Below, piece after piece: positions 1-9,503 of a stretch of 53,666 nt of DNA. Positions within the stretch are counted from its first letter, which is position 1. Every line of letters starts with the position of its first letter. Source of the DNA: Nemertoderma westbladi (lineage: Eukaryota; Xenacoelomorpha; Nemertodermatida; Nemertodermatidae); NCBI GenBank assembly GCA_032718475.1, contig JAUCBJ010003544.1:1-53666 (forward strand). Direction: 5' to 3'. Position numbers and translations under genes: made by a program. Below the pieces are notes generated by a model. That model was not told the origin of the DNA, searched no databases, and worked only from the letters and a program-made list of their open reading frames with translations.

Positions 1-1
1 C

Positions 2-1353
2 ACTTCAATTGAACATTCTGTCGGTCTCGAAGCAGTGTCAAATTGGGTGGACAGCAAACGAGAGTTACTTCCAGACCGCTTTACCAAAGAATTTATTATC
101 GGTGGCCTAGAAATTGTTCTGAAAAAAATTTTTTTACTTTTACTTCAGCTGTAACAGGTGCTAAATCGTATCACCATCAGAAGAAGGGCACCGCCATGGG
201 TACCAAATGTGCAGTCCCCTATGCTAACCTAACACTTGCCGAATTAGAAGATAAAATTGAGAAAATCATAATGAATAAATACGGATCTCAGACAGCGGAA
301 TATTTTCGAGATAACTGGGGCCGTTTCCTGGATGATTGCTTCACTATATGGCCGCTAGATGGCATTATAACAATCGAAGAACTCAAAGATATCCTGAACT
401 CAATTACTCCCTGTCTGAAATTCACAATCGAATCAGATAAGTTACCGTTTCTAGATGTTTTAGTAATGAATAAAAACGGTTTATTAACACTCGATATATA
501 TCACAAACCAACTGACACTAGAAACTATGTTGATTATAGATCATCCCACAACAAGAATACTCTACGGAACATTCTATACTGTCTAGCCAGACGAATTGGA
601 ATGATTGTTGACGACAAGGTGATAAGAGAAACCCGATTTTCAGAGCTAAAAGAAGACCTGAGAAAAAGACACTACCCAGTTGATCTGATTAATCGCGCGA
701 TTGTAGAGATTCGGAAAACGACCACAACTGAACTTCGAATCAAAAAGAAAAAGAACAGCCATGACATTGTCCCTTTCATTACTACATATAATCCAAATGT
801 TATTATTCCGTTTCATAACATTATAAAACCGGCCTACAACTTACTATCTGTGGGGAATGGGAGAATCGGGAACAATTTGAAAAATAAAAGACTAATCTGT
901 GCGTTTAGACAACCTCCTTCACTAAAAAGCATTTTGGGCCGCCAAAAGAAAGTGATTACACCTGGCATTACTAAGTGCAAACACTCACTTTGTGACATTT
1001 GCGACATTTTAGTCGAGGGAGATAGCCTGACTATGCAGAATGGGGAAACTTTTAAAATTAAACACGAACTTTCCTGCAGAAGCACCAATGTTGTATACGT
1101 CATGTATTGTCAGAACTGTCCCGAAACTTATATTGGTCAGACCATGGACTTCAGACACCGAATTAATCTCCACAGAAACCAAATACTCAATGAACGTTAT
1201 AGACATTTAAGGTGTAGCAAACACTTTCACAACTGCGGGGAAAACCAATTTAAAGTGGCCCCATTCTTCTGTTGTCGACATGAAAACTTATTAGAAGGCT
1301 ACGAACAACATTTCATTGATAAATACCAACCTTCTTTGAACAGCCAACAATAG
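2..1353 (+). pseudogene. PLE ORF2 fragment (RT + GIY-YIG), frameshifted
   Basis: This is the C-terminal part of the PLE polyprotein. It runs from the RT motif around TSIEH, through the GTAMGTKC block and the FLDDCF catalytic motif, to a C-terminal GIY-YIG endonuclease (YVMYC...TYIGQT). A single-base deletion in the A-run near 121-130 moves the first ~40 codons out of frame with the rest. A 6-bp in-frame deletion near 432 removes two residues present in copy B. The first bases lie outside the window. Compared with 4142-5500 the copies differ at only a few positions, so the duplication is young or homogenised. The fragment is non-functional as protein because of the frameshift. Confidence 0.88.
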
Positions 1354-1452
1354 AACTAAGAACCAATTGTTGTAAAGTGGGCCCAGTTTTTGTCGATCTC
1401 ATAAACTATATAAACCTTATTGAGTTTCCAATAATGTTACTTTATTATTTTT

Positions 1453-1506
1453 AAACCAGACGTTCTGAAGATTTTGAAATGCATTAACGTTTTTAATATC
1501 TGGTTT
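1453..1506 (+). ncRNA. Minimal hammerhead-like ribozyme candidate, PLE copy A
   Basis: The order is that of a type I hammerhead. Outer stem AAACCAGA (1453-1460) pairs with TCTGGTTT (1499-1506). Inner stem I CGTT (1461-1464) pairs with AACG (1486-1489). The core CTGAAGA (1465-1471) is followed by a TTTT linker, then GAAA (1476-1479), the self-complementary TGCA (1480-1483) and TT, giving a predicted cleavage at 1485/1486. Stem III could form only in trans, as in PLE hammerheads reported to cleave as dimers. Helix II is missing and replaced by UUUU, which is the main reason for caution. The motif is identical in copy B. Confidence 0.45.
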
Positions 1507-1659
1507 ACTTATTTATTTGTTTTTAATTACTTTTAATAATTTAATGTTTAATGATCATAATTATATTGCCATGTAAATTTTGAATTTTTTAACTATTTAA
1601 ACCGGAATATAGCCCATTCTAACTCATTTAAACCTGTATTCAACCTAAATTCCGCCTAC

Positions 1660-3226
1660 ATGGATTCTACTAATGATGAAATTCCCGAGCTTGTAGCCGC
1701 CATATCGGCTCTCCGGCACGATCTCTCAAGCAGCATTGATACTCGCAACCAGACACGATCCCAGAATATGAATTCGAAACTTCAAGAGGTTCTACAGCTG
1801 TTAGAGTCTTCATTGCCAACTATAACCTCCACACAAACGCCCTCACAAGCCTCAAAGCTTCAGCAGGATTCAATGGAAGGGATTCCAATCAATTGTTGAA
1901 GCCATTAACAACATGAGTGATCGTCTAGTCGAAAAGTTAGACTCGATGGCAACACCGGGGCAGGGACACACTCCGCTAGGTGGTGAAAGTGCAGCAATCC
2001 CCACTGAGTATACATACAAGGAAGAACTAGACATATTCTGGAAAAATAACCAGGCAGAGCTATTTGACCTCATGGATGAATGGTCTAAACACCACTGGCT
2101 CCATTACAAGAATAAGGCAGTTTCAGATATATATGAAGAAGCTCTTGGGGGAGACAACGTACGAGTACCACACAAGCATATGTTCACCCAATTACGGGGC
2201 GATACTGAGGCCCATTTGAACATAAAGCGCCAACATGTTGTGGATGATGTGACTTTCGAAATATCTACGCTACGCTGCACAAGTGAGGAAGAATCTAAGA
2301 AGCAGAAACATTGTGTTCAACTATTCGAGGACAAACTCACTCATCTCAAGGACCTAGATGCTATTGAAACAATGCGTGAAACATGGGTAAAGGAAACTGA
2401 GATAAGAGAACAAGAAAATCTCGCTAGATGGAACAAAAAAATCGAGTTTTTCAAAGGTGACAAACATATGTTAAACCTTGTGAAATCATCGACAACAAAT
2501 TCAACCAGCACCGTTGACAACGCTCCAGAATTCATCTTTATCCGCAACCCGAAACATAACAATAACAATCATCAACCCAATCGTAGCCAACCTACAAAGA
2601 ACCAACAAAATAGTATTGAAGTTTCAAATCAATTTGCACCACTTGATGATGACGTCCTTGAAATACCTACTAACCAAGAAATGTCAAGCAACAAGCCTAA
2701 GGGCGGATCTCGAGATATTTCAAAGCAAAGATATCAACCCCTGGAACGAGTACGCCAACCGCATAGTGATAACATCAATAAAGGTCGAGATGTCTCTAAT
2801 CAAAGACAACAGCAACAAGAGCGAGGACGCCAGCCACCCCAACCATACGGTGGAGATGTCACTTATACTAGAAAACAGCATCAAGAGCGAGGACGCCAAC
2901 CACCCCAACCATATGGTCGAAATGTCTCTAATCAAAGACAACAGCACCAAGAGCGAGGACGCCAACCACCCCAACCATATGGTCGAGATGTCTCTAATCA
3001 AAGACAACAGCACCAAGAGCGAGGACGCCAGCCACGCCGTGAGTATAACTATAACAGTACAAGAAACACCCGATCAGTAAGCCGGACGACATTGTTTCGT
3101 CAACAATCTAACGGGGGAAGACCAACAACATCAGGAAATGGATTTCGTTGGCCTGTACCACCTAATTCCAGAACGGACTCTAATTCGGGCCCTACACGCG
3201 CAAAACCAGCTACAAGCAATCAATGA
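1660..3226 (+). CDS. PLE ORF1 (Arg/Gln-rich, putative RNA-binding), one frameshift
   Basis: Translation begins at ATG 1660 in one frame (79 codons to a stop ending at 1899). It continues in another frame that is open before ATG 1913 and ends at TGA 3224-3226. The shifted frame upstream of 1913 reads naturally into the following helical segment, so I infer one ORF of about 520 residues broken by a 1-nt indel between about 1850 and 1900. The N-terminal third is helix-forming and may be coiled-coil. The C-terminal third is rich in Gln, Arg and Gly, with a repeated QERGRQPPQPYG motif that suggests nucleic-acid binding. PLE ORF1 proteins are poorly characterised and I recognise no named domain. 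A programmed frameshift is possible but not favoured. Confidence 0.65.
2783..3034 (+). repeat. 66-bp coding tandem repeat in ORF1
   Basis: About 3.8 head-to-tail units of exactly 66 bp start at 2783, 2849, 2915 and 2981. Each encodes 22 residues around the motif QERGRQPPQPYG. Because the unit is a multiple of three, the reading frame is kept, which points to selection on the protein during expansion. Confidence 0.9.
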
Positions 3227-3230
3227 CTAG
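3221..3230 (+). promoter_or_regulatory. Putative stop-codon readthrough site (CAA TGA CTA G)
   Basis: ORF1 ends with TGA at 3224-3226 and ORF2 is open in the same frame from the next codon. The context TGA-CTA-G is the strongest known eukaryotic readthrough context, used by alphaviruses and by several animal mRNAs with readthrough extensions. ORF2 has no ATG upstream of its conserved N-terminal region. Its first ATG lies about 150 codons in, past the DKGGAIVVLD block. Readthrough therefore explains ORF2 expression without a second initiation event. Confidence 0.65.
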
Positions 3231-5500
3231 AATCGAATGACAATAATAGAGTTGATATTCTAAACTTGTCCAGCTATACTTTAAATCCTGCTGAAAAAAC
3301 TCTTCTTAAATTGGGGTTGAAATTTACACCAACTCCAAAAGCCAACTTAATTGAATCAAAAATTGACATTGACAATTTCGCCAAAAATGTCACCAAACGT
3401 GCCAATTATAGCCCCAATATAGAGAATAGCCCAAATGACAATGTTAAACCCTTGGTGACGAAGACAAAACCAGGATATATAAGTCGGGGACTCAGTAAGT
3501 CATTGGATCGGTTTTACGACATAATAAAAGAAACTAAACCAAGTAAACCCACAAAGAAAATTAGTAACATTTCAAAGGATGAACAAACTGCCTTAGAATC
3601 ATTAAAAAACAATTCTGATATTAAGATATGTCAGGCCGATAAAGGTGGTGCGATAGTTGTGCTGGACACAAAAGATTATGATAAACTCGTTCAAAAGCAT
3701 CTCAATGATGAAAAAGCTTATGAAAAAATGCACAAAAACTACGATCGAATAACCAGTTCAAAGATAGGAAAATTTGCTGAGAACCATAAATCCAACCTCG
3801 CTAAAGCCGAATATGAATATCTCAAATATCACAAACCGACATCCAGTTATATTTATGTGCTTCCCAAAGTTCACAAATCCAAAGTGATATGCAACAATAT
3901 ACAGACTAGTGTTGGTGGTTATCTAGAAATGCCTATACCAGAGGACTTGAGCTCAAGGCCCATCATAGCCAATGTTAATTCCCCCACCTCACGATTATCG
4001 GAACTACTTGAACACATTTTACAACCCATAGTTAGAGAAACTCACAGTTACATTAAGGATACCCATCACTTTATCGAAAAACTACCTGAAAGAATTGGAA
4101 AAAACGATATGATGGTTAGTTTTGATGTGACGTCACTCTACACTTCAATTGAACATTCCGTCGGTCTCGAAGCAGTGTCAAATTGGGTGGACAGAAAACG
4201 AGAGTTACTTCCAGACCGCTTTACCAAAGAATTTATTATCGGTGGCCTAGAAATTGTTCTGAAAAACAATTTTTTTACCTTTACTTCAGCTGTAACAGGT
4301 GCTAAATCGTATCACCATCAGAAGAAGGGCACCGCCATGGGTACCAAATGTGCAGTCCCCTATGCTAACCTAACACTTGCCGAATTAGAAGATAAAATTG
4401 AGAAAATCATAATGAATAAATACGGATCTCAGACAGCGGAATATTTTCGAGATAACTGGGGCCGTTTCCTGGATGATTGCTTCACTATATGGCCGCTAGA
4501 TGGCATTATAACAATCGAAGAACTCAAAGATATCCTGAACTCAATTACTCCCTGTCTGAAATTCACAATCGAATACAGCTCAGATAAGTTACCGTTTCTA
4601 GATGTTTTAGTAATGAATAAAAACGGTTTATTAACACTCGATATATATCACAAACCAACTGACGCTAGAAACTATGTTGATTATAGATCATCCCACAATA
4701 AGAATACTCTACGGAACATTCCATACTGTCTAGCCAGACGAATTGGAATGATTGTTGACGACAAGGTGATAAGAGAAACCCGATTTTCAGAGCTAAAAGA
4801 AGACCTGAGAAAAAGACACTACCCAGTTGATCTGATTAATCGCGCGATTGTAGAGATTCGGAAAACGTCCTCAACTGAACTTCGAATCAAAAAGAAAAAG
4901 AACAGCCATGACATTGTCCCTTTCATTACTACATATAATCCAAATGTTATTATTCCGTTTCATAACATTATAAAACCGGCCTACAACTTACTATCTGTGG
5001 GGAATGGGAGAATCGGGAACAATTTGAAAAATAAAAGACTAATCTGTGCGTTTAGACAACCTCCTTCACTAAAAAGCATTTTGGGCCGCCAAAAGAAAGT
5101 GATTACACCTGGCATTACTAAGTGCAAACACTCACTTTGTGACATTTGCGACATTTTAGTCGAGGGAGATAGCCTGACTATGCAGAATGGGGAAACTTTT
5201 AAAATTAAACACGAACTTTCCTGCAGAAGCACCAATGTTGTATACGTCATGTATTGTCAGAACTGTCCCGAAACTTATATTGGTCAGACCATGGACTTCA
5301 GACACCGAATTAATCTCCACAGAAACCAAATACTCAATGAACGTTATAGACATTTAAGGTGTAGCAAACACATTCACAACTGCGGGGAAAACCAATTTAA
5401 AGTGGCCCCATTCTTCTGTTGTCGACATGAAAACTTATTAGAAGGCTACGAACAACATTTCATTGATAAATACCAACCTTCTTTGAACAGCCAACAATAG
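3227..5500 (+). CDS. PLE ORF2: reverse transcriptase with C-terminal GIY-YIG endonuclease
   Basis: This open frame of about 757 codons directly follows the ORF1 stop. It has the PLE N-terminal segment (GLKFTPTP), the DKGGAIVVLD block, RT motif A in SFDVTSLYTS, the GTAMGTKC block, and FLDDCF as the YxDD-type catalytic pair. A long linker and a Cys-containing C-terminal GIY-YIG domain (YVMYCQNC...TYIGQT...NLHRN) follow. The protein would copy element RNA at a nick made by GIY-YIG. The frame is intact in this copy. No ATG precedes the conserved region, so expression probably uses readthrough of the TGA at 3224-3226. The family assignment is firm. Confidence 0.9.
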   Translation, partial: LESNDNNRVDILNLSSYTLNPAEKTLLKLGLKFTPTPKANLIESKIDIDNFAKNVTKRANYSPNIENSPNDNVKPLVTKTKPGYISRGLSKSLDRFYDIIKETKPSKPTKKISNISKDEQTALESLKNNSDIKICQADKGGAIVVLDTKDYDKLVQKHLNDEKAYEKMHKNYDRITSSKIGKFAENHKSNLAKAEYEYLKYHKPTSSYIYVLPKVHKSKVICNNIQTSVGGYLEMPIPEDLSSRPIIANVNSPTSRLSELLEHILQPIVRETHSYIKDTHHFIEKLPERIGKNDMMVSFDVTSLYTSIEHSVGLEAVSNWVDRKRELLPDRFTKEFIIGGLEIVLKNNFFTFTSAVTGAKSYHHQKKGTAMGTKCAVPYANLTLAELEDKIEKIIMNKYGSQTAEYFRDNWGRFLDDCFTIWPLDGIITIEELKDILNSITPCLKFTIEYSSDKLPFLDVLVMNKNGLLTLDIYHKPTDARNYVDYRSSHNKNTLRNIPYCLARRIGMIVDDKVIRETRFSELKEDLRKRHYPVDLINRAIVEIRKTSSTELRIKKKKNSHDIVPFITTYNPNVIIPFHNIIKPAYNLLSVGNGRIGNNLKNKRLICAFRQPPSLKSILGRQKKVITPGITKCKHSLCDICDILVEGDSLTMQNGETFKIKHELSCRSTNVVYVMYCQNCPETYIGQTMDFRHRINLHRNQILNERYRHLRCSKHIHNCGENQFKVAPFFCCRHENLLEGYEQHFIDKYQPSLNSQQ

Positions 5501-5599
5501 AACTAAGAACCAATTGTTGTAAAGTGGGCCCAGTTTTTGTCGATCTCATAAACTATATAAACCTTATTGAGTTTCCAATAATGTTACTTTATTATTTTT

Positions 5600-5653
5600 A
5601 AACCAGACGTTCTGAAGATTTTGAAATGCATTAACGTTTTTAATATCTGGTTT
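5600..5653 (+). ncRNA. Minimal hammerhead-like ribozyme candidate, PLE copy B
   Basis: The motif is identical in sequence and layout to the one at 1453-1506. The outer stem is 5600-5607 with 5646-5653, and stem I is CGTT 5608-5611 with AACG 5633-5636. The core is CTGAAGA 5612-5618, the linker TTTT, then GAAA 5623-5626 and palindromic TGCA 5627-5630, with predicted cleavage at 5632/5633. It marks the 3' boundary of a 4147-nt unit. Helix II is absent, so activity is uncertain. Confidence 0.45.
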
Positions 5654-5743
5654 ACTTATTTATTTGTTTTTAATTACTTTTAATAATTTAATGTTTAATG
5701 ATCATAATTATATTGCCATGTAAATTTTGAATTTTTTAACTAT

Positions 5744-6388
5744 ATACTGTATATATATAAGTTATATAATAATATTCTATTATAATATTATTTTAATAAT
5801 AATTTAGTTATATTATATATATATATAATTCTATGGAATTTTATTTTAACATTTTAGTAATACCGGTAGTAATTATTAGGGTGAGTGAGGGAGACTTGAC
5901 TTCGGTGAGACCTAATGTTTTTGAATAACTATTATAAGTTAGTTTACTATACTGACAAAAAATGTTTTCATTATGATAGTCCGCTAGGACGGACTAAAGG
6001 CTAAAATTACCGCAAACACCAAATACACCATGACCTGTAATATAGTGTCGTTATTCAGTGAATCAATGAAATGGACCCCCCCCCCCCCTCCCAAAAAAAA
6101 ATTGAGATGATTTAAAATGAGAAAATTTATTGGCTATAAATCTTAATGAGATTGCATGAAATTTGAAACAGAATAATAGTTTCACCTCCCTCCTCCTTGC
6201 TAGGTGAGCCAAAAATGTTAAATTTTATTTTTTTCTTTAGCTACAAGCGTTTGAATAAGGTGTCGATATTGCACCAGTTAGGCCTACACCGCAGTTATTT
6301 CTTCAACCTTATGTTGTTCTGTTCGTATGTATGGAAGACTGGCCTTGCAACGATTCCAAATATGTGACACGGGAATTCTTCACATGGG
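5744..6388. other. AT-rich flank without genes
   Basis: Low-complexity TA and ATT repeats run to about 5830. Unique AT-rich DNA follows, with a small hairpin at 5975-5992 (AGTCCG/CGGACT) and a C-run at 6075-6090. I see no gene here; the 67-codon frame starting at 6331 has no recognisable features. Confidence 0.6.
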
Positions 6389-7920
6389 CGGGACAATTAC
6401 CGAATGCTACCGAAAGATATGCGAAAGTTATCGAAAAAGTTAAAGCGGGCGAAAGCTATCCTTTACTGATAAGAGGCATAATTCGCACTTTCAGCTTCGA
6501 TATTATTCATAAACAAAATAGATATGGGATCTAATTCAAATAATTGCCGTTTAATTTCAAATAAAGATTCGCGAAATATATACATTAAGGGGGGGGGGGG
6601 GTACGCCATTTTGGTCCAAAATATATCGAAATTTTTTTAATGGTCTGTTATAATGCACCATTGAATGGTGTTTCCGTTCATTGAATAGCTCTTAGTTTTC
6701 AAGTTATATCAATTTCCATTTAGGGAATCCTATTGAAATTACTATTACTATGTAGGCCTATAATGAAAGGTCGATTATCTCCAAATATTTTTTTAAAGAA
6801 ATTGTCAACTTCAAAACCCTACCGGTACTACTTCTACAATTTTTGAGCAATTAGAATGAAACTTTCTGTGGGTGTCTACATAGCCACCCTGCATAAAAGT
6901 ATCAAGACAACTTTTCGAAATTTTTTGTTAATAAAATTTAATACTATTTATAACAAATCTAAAAATTTGCATAAATTTGCAGCGCCACCTAGCGGTGCAG
7001 AATTATTTTCACAAAATTTCGCCTGATAGTTATGTTGCCCCATCTTTGATATATCATATACAAAAACTTTAATGTGATTAGATTCAAGACTGTAAAATCC
7101 TTAGGGTTTTAAGCGCAACCAAGTTTTTTTATTGTTATCTAGTATTAACTAATATTAAATTACGAAAAAAAAAATTTCTGACCTGTCATGTAGAATAGCA
7201 TCTTAGGCACCTATATTCAAAATTTTTGCCAAAACCAAACAAATTTGAAACGCTGAGAGTGATAAATCGAAGAGCTGTTCGAAAATAGCCTACTGCTGTA
7301 CGGACTACTGGTAAGTTAATTAAGTAACTGAATGCAGCTCAGGCTTAATACTGTAATAATAAACAAGCGTAGTAGTTTCAACACTGTAGTAGTAGTAGAG
7401 CCCTTAATGTAACAGTGAATTTATATTTCGCGAAGTGTTACTGGAAATTAAACAGCAATTATTTGAATTTTAGCCCCTGTCTTTTTTGTTTATGAATGCT
7501 ATCGTACGCTGGGAGTGCGAAATGCCCCCGCCTTATCAGTGAATGGGTAGCTTTCACTCCTTCTTTAAACATAAACAGTCTTTCTTGAAACATAAAAACT
7601 TTCTGTTATAATTAAAGTATTATTTTTAATCTTTCCAATTAAGCCAAATTAAATGACCGTATGTAAAACAGTCCCCTCAGTTTAATTATAATATTAATTT
7701 AATCTATTAATTCAATTTCATTTGTAATTTCAGTAACTATGTTTGTTATTTATGTATTTATAACTATGATTTTATCATATTAATTCTTAATAGCGGATTT
7801 TCTAAATTACTCATCTTTACTGGGGGGGGGGGGGGGGCTTTACTGGGGGAATGAACATGTACTGGTGCGCATTACTCAGAATGAGTAGTATACCGACTAC
7901 TGTAATACAGGCTACAGGTT

Positions 7921-8045
7921 GGGTGCAACCTTCGCCCGAGTACAACCTTCGCCCGCGTCCAATATTCGCCCGCGTCCACACTTCACCCCGGGGAAAACCT
8001 TCGCCCGCAAGGCAATCTTCCACCGCGAACAACCTTCGCCCAATA
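7921..8045. repeat. Degenerate ~18-bp minisatellite (CCTTCGCCCGCG)
   Basis: There are about seven diverged units built on ACCTTCGCCCGCGTCC. They lie in otherwise AT-rich DNA and leave frames open in several phases. They are not evidence of coding. Confidence 0.7.
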
Positions 8046-8061
8046 AGATTTGTTTTAGTAA

Positions 8062-8195
8062 CCATTTTAGTTACCAATTAAGGGAAAGGAGCAGGTTACA
8101 GAGACGGCTTCTTCTAACCAAAACAATAAACGATGTTGTTACCAATTTAAGGTAAGGAGCAGGTTACAGAAACGGCTTTTTCTAACCAAAACAAT
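8062..8195. repeat. Tandem duplication, ~70-bp unit
   Basis: Two adjacent copies of a unit contain GGAGCAGGTTACAGA and TCTAACCAAAACAATAA. They are separated by about 75 bp start to start and differ by a few substitutions. Confidence 0.75.
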
Positions 8196-8780
8196 AATTG
8201 TTTAGTTGGCGATAGTTGCTCGCGGAGAAGATTGTCTGCGGGCGAAGTTTGCTGCGTACCCTACTAAACATTACACATCACGTGTGGCGGGCATTTTGTT
8301 AAAATTCCAAACAATCACACCTGGACTACGCTGGGGGGGGGGGGCTCTTCCCCCACACCCACAACTACTATAAATATGAATTACAATTTGGGGTCTGGGA
8401 CCCTACCGTGGGAAATTCCTGGCTACGCGGCTGCTTTTGCATAACTTTCGGTAGCTTTCGGTAATTGTCCTCTTTCAGAACTATCCTATTGTTTTATATC
8501 TTCATGAGGCTATTTTATTCAATTTAAAAATATCCATAATTATCTGGAACTTGTCGTTAATGCATGAATAATTACTGTACGTACAGTACCAGTATAAATT
8601 TTGGCATTATAAACAATGTTGTCCAGCTACTTAGGCCTATGAGATAAATACTGGATAACGTTCAGAATATTATATCAGAATATCAGTATATTTATTAAAT
8701 ACTGTAGAATAAAAATAAAATAGCATCATGCAGATGTAAATCCATGCACCTTATTGATATCTCAGCCATTTTACAACTAA

Positions 8781-9503
8781 ATTCAGCTCTTATTTGGATC
8801 CTTGCATGGCCAGTTACATACATTGATTAATCCCCATATAATTTCAGTATTAAGTAGTTTGAAGGCAGAACTAGATAGAATGTATTTTTCTCAAATTAGG
8901 TATTCTGCTGACTATTATTCATGCCGTGGTGAACATGGAGCAAATGGCAATCCACACTGGCACAAAATTTTATGGAGTAAGTCTATAAGTAAACTTATAC
9001 ATGAAGGATTATTAGATATAGAACAAATAGCCAAAAAAACAACACAAGATCATAATTTGATGAAAATCACTCCAGAGAAAGAAACAATTAGAGCATCAGT
9101 TACAGATGCAGTATATAAAGGTTGGGAGATCTTAAGAGAGAAATATATAGAGGCCATGTCTGGAATGTATGTCAACTGGAATGCAGGTTTTACAAAACCT
9201 CATCTTGATAATGATGGTATATTACAAGATGGGGATAGTACATATGATATTAGCTATGATAGACGAAGTACTGTAGCAGGAATACATATGGCTTCCACAA
9301 TTGATGAATGTCTAACTACAGGAAATTTTCAAAAATTAGATCATCCATATGTGACAATTAGTAATACATCGTCACATACATCACATACAGGTAAAAATAA
9401 TCTTCCATCTAAAAAAGATTCTTGTGCCACATTAACAAAACAAATTGATAAGGAATCAACTAAGCAAGCGCAATCAGAAGCTTCCAAGTCTGGTTCTAAA
9501 TGA
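8781..9503 (+). pseudogene. Possible Helitron-type Rep (HUH) fragment
   Basis: An open frame follows the stop at 8778-8780 and ends at 9503, about 240 codons. It contains RGEHGANGNPHWHKILW, which resembles the HUH (PHxH) motif of Helitron-type Rep proteins. Further on are YVNWNAGFTK and an acidic stretch, then a Ser/Thr/Lys-rich tail. No ATG supports the start. A TTTTACAACTAAATTCAG-like acceptor just upstream could make this an exon. The upstream Rep motifs, helicase and terminal structures are not seen, so it is at most a fragment. I am unsure of the family; the alternative is an unrelated TE protein. Confidence 0.4.

Larger units (their letters stand above)
1..1596 (+). mobile_element. Penelope-like element, 5'-truncated copy A
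   Basis: This is the 3' part of a Penelope-like retroelement, cut by the window start. It matches 4141-5743 almost base for base. The offset is 4140 at the start and 4147 at the end because copy A lacks 1 bp near 127 and 6 bp near 432. Homology stops at 1596/1597, where copy B begins directly. A partial copy placed head-to-tail upstream of a full one is the classic PLE pseudo-LTR arrangement. Copy A would then supply upstream regulatory and ribozyme sequence to copy B. Confidence 0.9.
1597..5743 (+). mobile_element. Penelope-like element, full unit copy B
   Basis: This is a complete-looking 4147-bp unit. It has a short 5' leader, an ORF1 with a 66-bp tandem repeat, ORF2 encoding RT plus GIY-YIG, and a ~240 bp 3' UTR. 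Its 3' end at 5743 is set by loss of identity with copy A. AT-rich flanking DNA follows, without a poly(A) tail. Predicted hammerhead cleavages at 1485/1486 and 5632/5633 are exactly one unit apart, so a read-through transcript would be released as a 4147-nt monomer (inference). Confidence 0.88.
6389..8480. mobile_element. Inverted-repeat element with internal insertion
   Basis: The segment 6389-6420 (GGACAATTACCGAA region) is repeated inverted at 8446-8480. The segment 6455-6575 (around TTCGCGAAATAT) is repeated inverted at 7425-7560. The right arm is therefore split by about 0.9 kb (7560-8446), which contains a degenerate minisatellite and a C/G-run. This looks like a foldback or MITE-type element with a later insertion. 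No transposase is visible. The interior (6600-7420) is AT-rich with no gene. Confidence 0.55.

Noticed and set aside
834-1206. Minus-strand ORFs over PLE copy A (and the same at 4981-5353)
   Set aside because: They are antisense shadows of the RT/GIY-YIG frame and repeat identically in both copies.
2514-3080. 188-codon frame over ORF1
   Set aside because: It is an alternative frame kept open by the 66-bp in-frame repeat; it has no ATG context or domain support.
6331-6534. 67-codon ORF
   Set aside because: It overlaps an inverted-repeat arm and has no conserved features.
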